From Methyloceanibacter caenitepidi (GTDB taxonomy: Bacteria; Pseudomonadota; Alphaproteobacteria; Rhizobiales; Methyloligellaceae): a stretch of 64,000 nucleotides of DNA. Positions 19,663 to 29,178 of the stretch are shown here, one piece after another. A program made the translations under genes and the position numbers. How positions within the stretch are numbered: position 1 is the stretch's first letter; each line of letters starts with the position of its first letter. The notes beneath the pieces are model-generated. The model had not been told where the DNA came from. It saw only the letters and a program-made list of their open reading frames with translations, and searched no databases. The stretch lies in NCBI RefSeq assembly GCF_000828475.1, contig NZ_AP014648.1, positions 2,677,400-2,741,399 of the forward strand. Reading direction: 5' to 3'.

Positions 19663-21111
19663 ATGACGGTGCAGGACAACGGCGTGACGCGACGCGGGGC
19701 GGACCTTGCGCCCGACAGCGTTCTCGACACGCTCGAGAAAGATCGGGCTGCTGCGCTCGCCCGGCTCACCGCGTTCCTGGCCATCCCCAGCATTTCGACC
19801 GACCCGGCCTATCACGACGCCTGCCTTGAGGCAGCCGGCTGGTGCGCCGAGACGCTGCGCGGCATCGGCTTCGAGGCCGGCGTCGAGCCGACCGACGGCA
19901 AGCCCATGGTCGTGGCCCGGTTGCGCGGCGAAACGAACGGCCAACCGCGCCCGCATGTCCTCTTCTACGGTCACTACGACGTGCAGCCGCCGGATCCGTT
20001 GGACGCCTGGAACGCGCCGCCCTTCGACGCGCAGATTGTCGACGACCCTACCCACGGCAAGATCATCGTGGCGCGCGGCGCCTCGGACGACAAAGGTCAG
20101 GTCATGACCTTCGTCGAAGCCTGCCGTGCGTGGATGGCAGCGACCGGTGCGCTCCCCGTGGATGTCACGATCCTGCTCGAGGGTGAGGAGGAATCCGGAA
20201 GTCCCAGCCTCGAACCGTTTCTTCAAGCGCATGGAGAGTCTCTCAAGGCCGACATCGCGCTCGTGTGCGACACGGGCCAATGGGACGCCGAGACGCCGGC
20301 GATCACGGCCTTCCTACGCGGCTTGGCGTTTTCCGAAGTCACCTTGCATGGGCCGTCGCGCGATCTGCATTCGGGCATCTACGGCGGCCCCGCTCAAAAC
20401 CCCATTCGTGTTCTGGCCGAGTTGATCGCAGGGCTGCACGACGAGAACGGCCGCATCACCATCCCCGACTTCTACGACGGCGTGTCGGATCCCTCGCCCG
20501 AGCAACGCGATGCCTGGCGCGCGCTCAATTTCGACGGAAAAGCTTTCCTCGGCGAAGTCGGCTTGAGCGTGCCGGCGGGAGAAACGGACCGAAGCGTCGT
20601 CGAGCAGCTTTGGAGCCGGCCGACCATCGAGGTAAACGGAATCGTCGGCGGCTACACGGGCCCCGGGACCAAGACGGTCATTCCCGCGGAAGCGTCGGCG
20701 AAGTTCTCCTTCCGGCTCGTGCCGGGCCAAGAACCGAGCAAGGTTATCGAAGGCCTCCACCAGTACATCGCGTCACGCCTGCCCGCCGATGTCGACGTCA
20801 CTTACAAAGGCGAAGGCGGATCCCCGGCCGTCGGCTTCGACACGGGCGCACCGGCCTTTCGTGCGACGGCGCAAGCGCTGGAGGCCGAATGGGGCAAGGC
20901 GCCGGTGATCGTCGGCTGCGGCGCCTCCATTCCGATTGTCGAGGCGTTTAGGACGCGGCTCGGCATGGATGCGCTGCTGGTGGGCTTCGCCTTGGAGGAC
21001 GACGCGATTCATTCGCCGAACGAGAAATACAATCTCTCAAGTTTCGAAAAGGGCGCGCGGAGCTGGGTGCGTATCCTGGCTGCGCTCGGAGCCGCCGATG
21101 CCGCCGCGTAG
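19663..21111 (+). CDS. M20-family dipeptidase/peptidase
   Basis: 482 residues. [10 protein letters not shown] near residue 107 holds the first zinc His and Asp, GASDDKGQ near 140 the bridging Asp, [10 protein letters not shown] near 176 the catalytic and metal Glu pair, and [16 protein letters not shown] and the final [10 protein letters not shown] (metal His) complete the M20 dipeptidase pattern. Such enzymes are cytosolic zinc exopeptidases acting on dipeptides or acylated amino acids. The start was taken at the ATG after the upstream terminator. Its 3' end overlaps the next gene by 14 bases. Confidence 0.9.
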   Translation: MTVQDNGVTRRGADLAPDSVLDTLEKDRAAALARLTAFLAIPSISTDPAYHDACLEAAGWCAETLRGIGFEAGVEPTDGKPMVVARLRGETNGQPRPHVLFYGHYDVQPPDPLDAWNAPPFDAQIVDDPTHGKIIVARGASDDKGQVMTFVEACRAWMAATGALPVDVTILLEGEEESGSPSLEPFLQAHGESLKADIALVCDTGQWDAETPAITAFLRGLAFSEVTLHGPSRDLHSGIYGGPAQNPIRVLAELIAGLHDENGRITIPDFYDGVSDPSPEQRDAWRALNFDGKAFLGEVGLSVPAGETDRSVVEQLWSRPTIEVNGIVGGYTGPGTKTVIPAEASAKFSFRLVPGQEPSKVIEGLHQYIASRLPADVDVTYKGEGGSPAVGFDTGAPAFRATAQALEAEWGKAPVIVGCGASIPIVEAFRTRLGMDALLVGFALEDDAIHSPNEKYNLSSFEKGARSWVRILAALGAADAAA

Positions 21112-21793
21112 CACAGCGCTCTCCGCGCTCGCGATGTTGCTACTCGGCGTCGCGCCTGGGCTCGCCGACAAGGGCCCCGAGCCGCACGCTTACCGCCACG
21201 CCGAACCCGGCGACGTCGATTACTATGCTCTCGTGCTGAGCTGGTCGCCGACCCATTGCCTCACCGAAGGCCACGAGCGCGGCGACGTACAGTGCGACCC
21301 GGACCGCCAAGCCGACTTCGTCTTGCACGGGCTCTGGCCGCAATACGATCTCGGATGGCCAGAAGACTGCTACCACGGCGAACGCCCATGGATTTCGTCG
21401 GACGTGATCCAGGAGATGCAGGGCATCATGCCCGACAAGGAAGTCGTCATCCACGAGTACAAGACGCATGGCACGTGCACCGGGCTCTCGCCGTCGGCCT
21501 ACTTCGCGAAAGCACGAAAGGCCTACGAACAGGTCACGATACCGGCCGCGCTCGACGACCCACAGACACAGCTCTTCCTGTCGCCCGAAAAGATCGAAAG
21601 CGAATTCCAGGCCGTCAACGACTGGCTGCAGCCGGACATGATCGCGGTGACCTGCCGGCGCGGCAATCTCTTCGACGTGCGGATATGCTTCAGTACGGAC
21701 CTGGAGCCGCGGGCATGCGGGGCGAACATTGACCAGAAACGGTTATGCCCGCTTCAGCGCATCACGGTGCCGGTCTCTAGAAGCGATAGATGA
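21098..21793 (+). CDS. Secreted ribonuclease T2 family enzyme
   Basis: 231 residues. A signal peptide ([14 protein letters not shown]) leads into the two conserved RNase T2 active-site segments: [10 protein letters not shown] (CAS I, catalytic His) near residue 75 and HEYKTHGTC (CAS II, catalytic Glu, Lys and His) near 123. The enzyme cleaves single-stranded RNA through a 2',3'-cyclic phosphate; export suggests nutrient scavenging in the periplasm or outside. The start overlaps the peptidase gene, and the 3' end overlaps the convergent barrel gene by 17 bases. Several cysteines fit disulfides. Confidence 0.9.
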   Translation: MPPRSTALSALAMLLLGVAPGLADKGPEPHAYRHAEPGDVDYYALVLSWSPTHCLTEGHERGDVQCDPDRQADFVLHGLWPQYDLGWPEDCYHGERPWISSDVIQEMQGIMPDKEVVIHEYKTHGTCTGLSPSAYFAKARKAYEQVTIPAALDDPQTQLFLSPEKIESEFQAVNDWLQPDMIAVTCRRGNLFDVRICFSTDLEPRACGANIDQKRLCPLQRITVPVSRSDR

Positions 21794-22463
21794 CCGAGCC
21801 GCGGAACGAGTTCGAGTCCGGATCGAAGGTCTGCTTGTTGCCACCCTGGAATTTGACGGACTCTTCGCCGAAATCCGTGAACTGATAATCCAAGCGCAGG
21901 CTCCAATCTTTCTGAAAGGCGTATTCGGCGCCGCCGCCGGCGCTCCAACCGGTGAACGAGGTTTCGCGAAAGCCGCCGCCCGGCCCGCTCATATAGACAT
22001 CGGCGCCGGCCCACGCGCCGCCCAAGGTACCGAACAGCAGCAGGTTCGGCGTGATGGTGTAGCCCAAGCGCATGCGCAAATCGGCCAGATTGTCGAAGCC
22101 GATCTTGGCCTTGTTGGCTCCGTTGTTGATGCTGCCGCCGCCTTCAATATCGGCGCCCATGTAATCGCCTTCGAGGCCGATCACGAACGGGCCGTGCTGC
22201 CAGCTGAAACCGCCGATGACACCGCCGATAAAGCCGTCCGAATCGACCGAACCGGGCGAGGTGCTGTAGCTGACGGTGGAACCGCCGATCGTAGCGCCAA
22301 GCCACCACCCCTCGAATGTCGAGTCAGAGCCCATCGCGCTCGAGCCGTAGTACGACGTGCTGTCGTAGAGGCCGTAGTCCTGCGCGCTGGCAGGCACGGA
22401 GGCCATTGCAAAAATGCCAAGAGCTGCGGAAAAGGCGATCGCCCGGTAAAATCCCGTACGCAT
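21777..22463 (-). CDS. Outer-membrane beta-barrel protein, Omp25/Omp31-like
   Basis: 228 residues. A signal peptide to about residue 27 (VPASA) precedes an eight-stranded barrel with alternating hydrophobic residues: GWWLGATIGGSTV, GVIGGFSWQHGPFVIGLEGDY, LRMRLGYTITPNLLLFGTLGGAWA and the terminal [10 protein letters not shown], which ends in the aromatic Phe required for outer-membrane insertion. This is the layout of the porin/Omp25 family abundant in Rhizobiales. The last 17 bases overlap the RNase T2 gene tail to tail. Confidence 0.88.
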   Translation of the reverse strand: MRTGFYRAIAFSAALGIFAMASVPASAQDYGLYDSTSYYGSSAMGSDSTFEGWWLGATIGGSTVSYSTSPGSVDSDGFIGGVIGGFSWQHGPFVIGLEGDYMGADIEGGGSINNGANKAKIGFDNLADLRMRLGYTITPNLLLFGTLGGAWAGADVYMSGPGGGFRETSFTGWSAGGGAEYAFQKDWSLRLDYQFTDFGEESVKFQGGNKQTFDPDSNSFRGSVIYRF

Positions 22464-22927
22464 TAGTTACTCCCTCAATGGATCGAGCGCCGGTTTCGTC
22501 CAAAATCCCGTCACGAAACCAGGCCTCACCCCCCAAAGATAGAGCCCGCCCCTAAACGTCTCTTAACGATGAAGGTCGGCAAAACTTCGTATGGTTAGTG
22601 GCCGGTTAAAGGCTGCAAGGCGGCGGCCGGAACAGCCCAGTCCCCTGTTTCGCCACGGCCGCATGCGGCTTGCCGCCTGAATGCAAAACACGAAGACTCG
22701 GCGGGAAAACGGGGCGCGGAGGCGCGCCGCGACGACGTGGCGCGAAGACGGGTCCGCTCGCCTCTTGCAATACCCCTTCGGCGGGACTGGAGGTGCCGCC
22801 AAGACGCGGTATGGTGACCGCCTATCGGGCAGATAAATCGAGGCAATACATCGTCGTGGGCAAGAGCGGATCGCGTAAGCTGAGAGACCGCTTCCTGGAA
22901 TGGCAGTGCCAATTGAGGAAGACGGCA
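22464..22927. other. Intergenic region without a supported gene
   Basis: About 460 bases between two divergent genes. The open frame of the downstream gene extends back to 22670, but the only good ribosome site is just before 22928. No RNA structure recognised. Confidence 0.45.
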
Positions 22928-23413
22928 ATGCGGGAACAAGGGGGACGGCCGTCGAGCGGCATGTGTCCCCGCGTGCTGAGCGACTCCGGCGAGCAGCGGC
23001 TGCTCGCCCTGACCGTCTTGCTGGCGCCCGAAGAACCGAAGGAAAGCACCGCCTTCTTCCGCTTCCAGGTTCAAAAATCGGCGGACCCGCGGGAGACCTA
23101 CGAGAAGGCGCTGCGCTTTCTACAGTCGGAGTACTACCAAGACGCAGATGAGTTCACCGACCGTCTGCTGGCGGTCCTACCGCCCGACGCGCCGATTACC
23201 GATACGCTCATCGAGGCCGGCCGGTGCATCCTCGAGTTTTCCGAAGGACGGCACAGCTTCCGCATCCCCTGCAAGGTCAAGGCTGTGAAGGAAGGCAAAG
23301 CCAACTACGAGGCCGCGGTCTGGCATAACCGCATCTTCAATCCCACCCTGCCCGACGGCATGCAGGTGCTCGCCTTCAAGCCCGATTGGAAGTCGGTCGA
23401 AACGAACTTCTAA
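22928..23413 (+). CDS. Hypothetical protein, 161 residues
   Basis: Starts MREQGGRPSS, with GAGGAA nine bases before the ATG. A mixed alpha/beta protein with no signal peptide, containing the segments RFLQSEYYQDADEFTDRLLA and CILEFSEGRHSFRIPCKVKA; the last reads like paired beta strands. No family recognised. An earlier in-frame ATG at 22811 has no ribosome site. Confidence 0.6.
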   Translation: MREQGGRPSSGMCPRVLSDSGEQRLLALTVLLAPEEPKESTAFFRFQVQKSADPRETYEKALRFLQSEYYQDADEFTDRLLAVLPPDAPITDTLIEAGRCILEFSEGRHSFRIPCKVKAVKEGKANYEAAVWHNRIFNPTLPDGMQVLAFKPDWKSVETNF

Positions 23414-23487
23414 CGGGGCCGCAGCGCCGGCGCGGAAACCGGTGCCTGCCCGATTATCTAACGGACATCCTTACCGAAAACGTAGAA

Positions 23488-23512
23488 GGGCGCCCGCGAA
23501 CGGCGGGCGCCC
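23488..23512. terminator. GC-rich terminator hairpin between convergent genes
   Basis: Perfect 10-bp stem GGGCGCCCGC / GCGGGCGCCC with a five-base loop; weak T-tracts on both sides. It lies between the hypothetical gene and the leftward ammonium-transporter unit. Confidence 0.65.
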
Positions 23513-23539
23513 CCCTTTGCTGGCGGTCTAAGTGAGGGC

Positions 23540-23752
23540 TTAGACCGAGTGGTCGTCCAGAGCCTTCTTGAGGGCTTCCTTGCTGCCATACTTGGCCACG
23601 TCCTCCTGGAACTCTTCCTTCTCCTCACGGAGTTGGACGATGTGCCAGAGGATCCAGAACACGACACCGGCGATCACCATGATCAGTTCGCTGCCTTGCC
23701 AAGGATAGATCGCGCTTACGTTGGCAAGATCGACTGCCCAAGTGCTACCCAT
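23540..23752 (-). CDS. Small membrane protein encoded just after the ammonium transporter gene
   Basis: 70 residues. One membrane helix (ELIMVIAGVVFWILWHIVQL, about 22-41) is followed by a charged amphipathic helix rich in Glu and Lys, giving a periplasmic N terminus and a cytosolic coiled tail. AAGGAAA precedes the ATG. It lies 33 bases downstream of amt in the same direction and is presumably co-transcribed, which suggests an accessory or regulatory peptide for that transporter. No family recognised. Confidence 0.7.
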   Translation of the reverse strand: MGSTWAVDLANVSAIYPWQGSELIMVIAGVVFWILWHIVQLREEKEEFQEDVAKYGSKEALKKALDDHSV

Positions 23753-23785
23753 GATGGTTTTCCTTTCTCTGTCTTGCCGTCATCG

Positions 23786-25138
23786 TTACACAAGCGCCTT
23801 TTCGGCTTCGCGCACGTCTTCCCGTGCATGCTCTTCGTCTGCCAGGGTCTTGAAGTCCAGACCCATGAGTTCAACTTCGCGCGGCACCCGAAGGAGCCCC
23901 ATCCCGTTGAGGATCTTGGCAACGATCCAGGCGGGAACGAAGCCGAGAACGAAGAACATGATGACCGCACCGATCGTGTTACCGAGCGGATTGATCGTCG
24001 CGTAGCCTTCATAGGGCGACGACGGGTAACCCCAGAGCATGAACCCTGCGATCACGAGACCGACAAAGCCCGCGTAGCCGTGGACGGCCACCGCGCCGAC
24101 TGCGTCGTCGATCTTGAATGTCCGTTCCACCCAATAGTGCATCTTGTAGGCAATGAACGTGCCGATGCCTGCGATGAACATCGCCTGGATCGGATGGTAG
24201 AGATCGTTGCCCGCCGATGCCGTGATGATGCCCGCAAGACCGCCCGAATACGTCCAGAACGGATCGCCTTTCGAGATGATGTAGGCCACCATCAGACCAC
24301 CTGACAGAGACATCAGGAAGTTGAAGGTGATCGCACCGAGCGTCGTCGGAGTGAGATAGATGGTCGTCGCCGTCCATGTCTCACCGGTGATCAGACCGCC
24401 GATACCTTCCGGCGAAATGATCGGCACGTTACAAGCGGCATAGAAGCCCCAGAAGCCGGTGTAGATCAGGAACAGACCGACAGTCACCAGCCAGGGATTA
24501 TGCGGCACGAAATCCCGCGCCGTGCCGTCCGCCCGGAAGCGGCCGAGTCTTGGCCCGAGCACGACGAGAACGCCGAGCGCCGTGCCGCCGGCAATAGCGT
24601 GGATGACGCCGGACGCGTACGCATCGTGATAGCCGAGAAGCTTGACCATCCAGCCATTGGCGCTCCAGCCCCAGGCTGCATCGATGATCCAGGTCACCGA
24701 ACCGATCATGACGGCAATGATCCAGAACGCACCCGAGCGGATACGCTCAATCACCGAACCGGAAACGATGGAGGCTGCCGTCCAAGAGAACAGGAGAAAA
24801 GCCGCCCAGAACACGCCGGTAATACGATCGGAAAGGTCGGTCGCCATCGTCGGAGAGGTCGGCAAATTCGCGGCTGCCGTCTCCGTGTCGAGTCCGCCGG
24901 TGATGAACGGCCCGTTCGGGAAGGCCCAATAAATCCACCAGCCGAAGAAGAAGAACGTAATGGTGACCAACGGGATCAGCATCGTGTTCTTCATGAGGGT
25001 ATGCAGATGATTCCGCCGCCGGCTGACGCCGACCTCGTACATGCAAAACCCAACGTGAATAAGAAACATGAAGACAACCGTTACCCAGTAATAGAACTCG
25101 GTAAAGACGGTTGTCAGCGCGTCTAAGTTATTGCCCAT
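23786..25138 (-). CDS. amt: Ammonium/methylammonium transporter (Amt family)
   Basis: 450 residues, about 11-12 membrane helices. Typical Amt features are AWGWSANGWMVKLLGYHDAYASGVIHAIAGGTALGVLVVLGPR, whose HAIAGG carries the first pore His, and GVRAVAVHGYAGFVGL-type sequence (AVGAVAVHGYAGFVGLV) with the second pore His. The family conducts ammonium and, in many cases, methylammonium. Its position next to the methylamine genes suggests uptake of methylammonium or recapture of the ammonium released. It is divergent from most Amt proteins in lacking a glnK partner nearby. A run of G's lies before the ATG. Confidence 0.9.
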   Translation of the reverse strand: MGNNLDALTTVFTEFYYWVTVVFMFLIHVGFCMYEVGVSRRRNHLHTLMKNTMLIPLVTITFFFFGWWIYWAFPNGPFITGGLDTETAAANLPTSPTMATDLSDRITGVFWAAFLLFSWTAASIVSGSVIERIRSGAFWIIAVMIGSVTWIIDAAWGWSANGWMVKLLGYHDAYASGVIHAIAGGTALGVLVVLGPRLGRFRADGTARDFVPHNPWLVTVGLFLIYTGFWGFYAACNVPIISPEGIGGLITGETWTATTIYLTPTTLGAITFNFLMSLSGGLMVAYIISKGDPFWTYSGGLAGIITASAGNDLYHPIQAMFIAGIGTFIAYKMHYWVERTFKIDDAVGAVAVHGYAGFVGLVIAGFMLWGYPSSPYEGYATINPLGNTIGAVIMFFVLGFVPAWIVAKILNGMGLLRVPREVELMGLDFKTLADEEHAREDVREAEKALV

Positions 25139-25549
25139 ATTTGTAACCCCCCTAGGGTTCAGTGGCGGGACTTATGTTTTAGCTTTGTCCCTTTGCCATG
25201 TTGATTGGACTTGAGTTCGCGTAATTTGCTCGCTCGCACACCTCCTTCAAAACCCATCGGAACTTTGCCCAAGGTTATACTTGGTCAACACACCGACTAG
25301 TCTGACATGCTAAGCGCCACCAAGCGGCACGTCAATCATGTGCAAAATTTTTTACTAGCAGGAAATTTCTGTGCATCCCTGCCATACCCTATGGGGTCAC
25401 GTGGTCCTGTCTGAAACCACACTTTCCTGCCGTGAAAACGCCGACACAGCACCAAAAAAACGGGCAAGTGCCGGACGAAGCAGCGGGCGCGCAAACCCTG
25501 ATTAGCCGCCAAAAACACGAATGACCGAGCCCAATAGTCGGGGCCCAGC
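25139..25549. other. Promoter region of amt and trailer of the permease gene
   Basis: About 410 bases with no supported gene, AT-rich around 25340-25365. It should hold the amt promoter. I looked for a sigma-54 element (TGGCAC-N5-TTGC) facing amt and did not find a convincing one. Confidence 0.45.
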
Positions 25550-25591
25550 CATCGCGGCGGAAAGGCGCCGCAACGACGCCTTTCCGCGATG
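25550..25591 (-). terminator. Long hairpin after the first APC permease gene
   Basis: CGGAAAGGCG / CGCCTTTCCG forms a 10-bp stem, extended by CATCG / CGATG beyond a three-base bulge. It begins 12 bases after the permease stop codon. There is no good U-tract, so it may protect the messenger 3' end rather than terminate. Confidence 0.55.
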
Positions 25592-25603
25592 TTCAGGCGC
25601 GCG

Positions 25604-27211
25604 TCACGTCCAAAAGATCACGTAGCCGATCGCGGCCGATAGGACGCCACCCGCCAAGGCGATATAGGGCAATGCACCTGCCTTCGCCTGCGAGATTGTC
25701 TTTCCGTCTACTGACAAATCCGACAGCATCTGGGCCGGAAACTGTCCCTTGTCTTGGATGTAGTGCCGGAAAATAAAGACCGGAATGACGATGCCTATGG
25801 CGATCGCACCCGCGACCAAAGTCCCCGATCCCCAGACCTCCGCACCCGCGCCCAACAGGAACGCGTTGACGAAAGCCAGCACCACGCCGATGCCCATAAG
25901 GAAGGTCGGCGCCTTCCACGGCCGCTTCACATGGGCATTGTCGATCCGGTGGATCCAGCCTGCATTCAGGTTCAAGAAGTTGAACACGATGTAGCAGACA
26001 TTCGAGACGGCCAGCACGAACAGATAGTCCGACATGAGCAGAAGGATTAGATTGAAGGCGAGATCCGTTGCCATGCCGCTCGTGGGCGCGCCGTTCTTGT
26101 TGACGCCGCTGAGATAGCGTGGAAGCCATCCGTCTACGGAGCCTTGGTAGAGCGTCCGCGAGCTGCCGGCCATGGCTGTCGTAATAGCCAGCATCAAAGC
26201 CAGCAGCAGCATCACCACAAGCAGGTTCGTGATGAAGGCGCCGCCTCCGACCATGCCGGCCATGGCCTGGGCCACACCCGAACCGTCGACAATCCCCGGC
26301 GCGATGACACCGGCAAGACCGAGCGCACCCTGGAACGACAGCGGCACCAGCACATAAACGGCGATGCAAAGCAGCCCCGAATAGAGGATCGCCTTGTAGG
26401 TGTCCGTCGCGGGATCTCTGAACTCGCTCGTGTAGCAGATGGCGGTTTCGAATGCATAGGCCGACCAGGCGGCGATGAAGAGTCCGCCGAAGAACAAGGT
26501 CCAGCCTGCCTTGTCCCAGGCCGCTGTTGCCGGATCCGTGCCCGGCGCGAACGGCTTGAATGCCTCCATCGCCACGTCGCCGGTGATCAGCGGCACGATA
26601 CCGATGATCAGAAGCGGGATCAGGACCGACGCGCCCACGATGGTCTGCACCTTCGCGGTCGACAGAATGCCCCGATGCTGAATCGCAAACGAGATCAGCA
26701 TCAGGATCGCACCGATGAAGAACGTCGCATCGACGCGAAGGCTGAGCCCTTCCTTGAAGAAGGAGAGATCGAGGAACTGGATTTCCCATGCCCGGATCGC
26801 CGAGTCTGCCGGGAAGAGCGCCGTCAGAATGTAGCCGGCGGCGATGCCGCAACCTATCGCCAGGACCGGCGTCCACGCCAACCAGTTGCACCAGACCGAA
26901 AGCGGCGCAATCAGCCGGCTATACCGAACCCAAGCGGCAGCACCGTAGACCGACGCCCCGCCCGACTTGGTCGGAAAGAGGCCGGCGATCTCGGCGTAGG
27001 TGAAAGCCTGAATGAAACCGAACAGGACCGAAAGCGTCCAAACCAGAACTGATGGCGTTCCGACCGTGGCGGCGATGCCGCCGATTGAAAAGAGCACAAG
27101 CGCCGGGACGCCACTCGCGACCCAGAAGGCATCCTTCCAACCAATCACGCGATGAAGCGCAGACTCCGTGCTCGGACTTCCGGCGACGGAAGCCGTGGTT
27201 ACATCTGACAT
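25604..27211 (-). CDS. APC-superfamily amino-acid/amine permease (methylamine module)
   Basis: 535 residues with about 12 membrane helices. The opening GWKDAFWVASGVPALVLFSIGG and FTYAEIAGLFPTKSGGASVY (the conserved helix-2/3 motif of the APC family) are clear; the C terminus carries FRHYIQDKGQFP. It lies downstream of the methylglutamate genes on the same strand, separated by a hairpin. Its close paralogue is encoded at 50294-51967 beside the trimethylamine module. Substrate inferred to be a methylated amine or its amino-acid conjugate, not proven. Confidence 0.85.
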   Translation of the reverse strand: MSDVTTASVAGSPSTESALHRVIGWKDAFWVASGVPALVLFSIGGIAATVGTPSVLVWTLSVLFGFIQAFTYAEIAGLFPTKSGGASVYGAAAWVRYSRLIAPLSVWCNWLAWTPVLAIGCGIAAGYILTALFPADSAIRAWEIQFLDLSFFKEGLSLRVDATFFIGAILMLISFAIQHRGILSTAKVQTIVGASVLIPLLIIGIVPLITGDVAMEAFKPFAPGTDPATAAWDKAGWTLFFGGLFIAAWSAYAFETAICYTSEFRDPATDTYKAILYSGLLCIAVYVLVPLSFQGALGLAGVIAPGIVDGSGVAQAMAGMVGGGAFITNLLVVMLLLALMLAITTAMAGSSRTLYQGSVDGWLPRYLSGVNKNGAPTSGMATDLAFNLILLLMSDYLFVLAVSNVCYIVFNFLNLNAGWIHRIDNAHVKRPWKAPTFLMGIGVVLAFVNAFLLGAGAEVWGSGTLVAGAIAIGIVIPVFIFRHYIQDKGQFPAQMLSDLSVDGKTISQAKAGALPYIALAGGVLSAAIGYVIFWT

Positions 27212-27366
27212 TTAGTTCCTCCCTCAAGGAATCCGCCGCATTTGCGGCTGTTGTATCGCCCTCGCTGGATTGTTCTTTTGCTCAGGCGTTCTGTATTTGC
27301 GTTCTTAGTTCGTAACTGCGGACGCACCTCCCCCGTTGACTGACTCCAGTTTTTGAAAAGCGGCGA

Positions 27367-27392
27367 ACCGCAAGTTCGTTAGAACTTGCGGT
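27367..27392. terminator. Perfect hairpin overlapping the stop codon of the 132-aa gene
   Basis: ACCGCAAGTTC / GAACTTGCGGT, an 11-bp perfect stem with a GTTA loop. On the coding (minus) strand it contains the TAA stop and is followed by CTTTTC a few bases later. It may attenuate transcription into the permease gene. Confidence 0.6.
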
Positions 27393-27777
27393 AGGCCTTA
27401 TTCAGCTCGTGAAGCGGATGGTTGGGTGAAGTCTGGAATCGGATCAGCAATTCACGGGCGATCATGTCCCGGTCCTGCTGATTGCCAGGCAGCGCCATGG
27501 ACTTCGGAATCCGGACCCAGCCGTTGATGTTGCGATCGAAGATCGCGGGCTGGCCTTCCTCATAGCCCATGTGGACGTCCTCCAACCAGTTGAGGTCGTC
27601 CCACCCCATGAACTCCATATAGTCCTTGAGGAACGGCGTGATCCGGTCGTAGTCGGGCAACAGGTTCACGTCGTAACGGTAGCCGATGTGCTGTCCGATC
27701 ACCTTCTCGCGCTCGGTGTCGAGCCCGGCGGAGTCCTTCAGATACTTATCGACGTCGCTTTGATCTTTCTTGGCCAT
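27379..27777 (-). CDS. Conserved-looking unknown protein in the methylglutamate operon
   Basis: 132 residues, soluble and acidic, rich in Asp and aromatic residues, for example RYDVNLLPDYDRITPFLKDY and MEFMGWDDLNWLEDVHMGYE, with the C-terminal part ELLIRFQTSPNHPLHELNKA. There is no signal peptide, membrane helix or cysteine pair. It starts five bases after the stop of the FMN-subunit gene with AGGA before the ATG, so it is translated as part of that operon. I do not recognise the family; the tight linkage suggests an assembly factor or small subunit of the synthase. Confidence 0.75.
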   Translation of the reverse strand: MAKKDQSDVDKYLKDSAGLDTEREKVIGQHIGYRYDVNLLPDYDRITPFLKDYMEFMGWDDLNWLEDVHMGYEEGQPAIFDRNINGWVRIPKSMALPGNQQDRDMIARELLIRFQTSPNHPLHELNKAYRKF

Positions 27778-27782
27778 CGTCC

Positions 27783-29162
27783 TTACCCCAGCTTGTGATA
27801 GTTCTCGACACCGACGGTCATTTCAGTGCCCGCCAATGGGACTTGCGCCATGGCGGAGGCTTCCATTGTCAGTGCAGCAAGGTCTTCCGGCTCCAAGCTG
27901 TGGATGTCGGTCTTGCCGCAAGCGCGGGCCAGAAGCTGCGCTTCCAAGGTCAGCGTGTGCAGGAAGTTGTAGACCCGCTCTGCCGCCTCTTCCGGATCAA
28001 GCCGCTTGCGCAGCTCCGGATCCTGCGTCGCCACACCCACCGGGCATCGGCCCGTGTGGCAGTGGTAGCAACGGCCGGCGGGCACGCCCATCTCGGCCTC
28101 GAAATCCGATTCCGGAATTTCCTTGTTGCAGTTGAGCGCCATCATGACCGAGTGGCCGATTGCGATCGCGTCCGCACCCAGTGCCAGCGCCTTGGCGACG
28201 TCGCCGCCGTTGCGGATACCGCCGGCATAGACAAGGCTCACCTTGCCGCGCATGCCGAGTTCGTCGATCGCCCGGCGTGCCTGACGGATCGCGGCGATAC
28301 CGGGCACGCCCGTGTCTTCCGTCGCGATGTGTGGACCCGCACCCGTCGAACCTTCCATGCCGTCGATATAGATGGAGTCCGGCCCGCACTTCACGGCCAT
28401 GCGCACGTCGTCGTAGACACGCGCGGCGCCGAGCTTCAGCTGGATCGGAATCTCCCAATTGGTCGCTTCGCGAATTTCCTCGATCTTCAGCGCCAGATCG
28501 TCCGGACCCAGCCAATCAGGATGCCGCGCAGGCGACCGCTGATCGATACCGGCAGGCAGAGAGCGCATCTCGGCGACCTGATCGGTCACCTTCTGGCCCA
28601 TCAAGTGCCCGCCGAGGCCGACCTTACAGCCCTGACCGATGAAGAACTCGCAACAGTCGGCCAGCCGCAGATGATGCGGATTGAATCCGTAGCGCGACTG
28701 AATGCACTGATAGAGCCATTTCGACGAATACCGGCGCTCGTCGGGGATCATACCGCCCTCGCCCGAGCAAGTTGCCGTACCCGCCATGGTCGCGCCGCGT
28801 GCCAAGGCGATCTTGGCCTCGTAGGACAACGCGCCGAAGCTCATGCCGGTTACGTAGACCGGAATATCCAGTTCCAGCGGGCGTTTCGCCTGCGGCCCGA
28901 TCACCGTCTTGGTATCGCACTTCTCACGATACCCTTCGATGACGAAACGCGTCAGCGTACCCGGCAGGAAGGTGAGGTCATCCCAGTGCGGGATTTTCTT
29001 GAAGAGCGAGAAGCCGCGCATTCTGTAGCGGCCCAACTCTGCCTTCACGTGGATGTCGTTCATGACCTCCGGCGTGAAGATCTGACTCTTGCCCAGCAGA
29101 AACCGGCTTTGTTCGGCGGGCTCTTTCGCGCCGTTCGCCTTCTGCTTCTTATCCTTAGCCAT
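27783..29162 (-). CDS. mgsC: FMN-binding glutamate-synthase-like subunit (MgsC/GlxD)
   Basis: 459 residues. The fold is the FMN domain of glutamate synthase: TGMSFGALSYEAKIALARGA near residue 110, GGIRNGGDVAKALALGADAIAIG near 315 (FMN phosphate site), and a cysteine cluster CYHCHTGRCPVGVATQ near 365 for the Fe-S centre. In N-methylglutamate synthase this subunit joins the gamma-glutamyl-derived methylamine to the glutamate skeleton, yielding N-methylglutamate. The same subunit in Sinorhizobium is called GlxD. It follows mgsB by 16 bases. The assignment to methylamine rather than ammonia rests on context. Confidence 0.85.
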   Translation of the reverse strand: MAKDKKQKANGAKEPAEQSRFLLGKSQIFTPEVMNDIHVKAELGRYRMRGFSLFKKIPHWDDLTFLPGTLTRFVIEGYREKCDTKTVIGPQAKRPLELDIPVYVTGMSFGALSYEAKIALARGATMAGTATCSGEGGMIPDERRYSSKWLYQCIQSRYGFNPHHLRLADCCEFFIGQGCKVGLGGHLMGQKVTDQVAEMRSLPAGIDQRSPARHPDWLGPDDLALKIEEIREATNWEIPIQLKLGAARVYDDVRMAVKCGPDSIYIDGMEGSTGAGPHIATEDTGVPGIAAIRQARRAIDELGMRGKVSLVYAGGIRNGGDVAKALALGADAIAIGHSVMMALNCNKEIPESDFEAEMGVPAGRCYHCHTGRCPVGVATQDPELRKRLDPEEAAERVYNFLHTLTLEAQLLARACGKTDIHSLEPEDLAALTMEASAMAQVPLAGTEMTVGVENYHKLG

Positions 29163-29178
29163 CTCTTGGAAGCTCCCT

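Noticed and set aside
25145..25160. AACCCCCCTAGGGTTC as a fifth 7-2-7 operator before amt
   Set aside because: Fits the consensus only loosely and lies seven bases from the amt start, where the G-run is probably the ribosome site. The other four sites are 88 to 194 bases from their genes.
23786..25549. Sigma-54 promoter before amt
   Set aside because: GGCAC and TGCA elements occur near 25325-25345, but the spacing and orientation do not fit TGGCAC-N5-TTGC facing amt.
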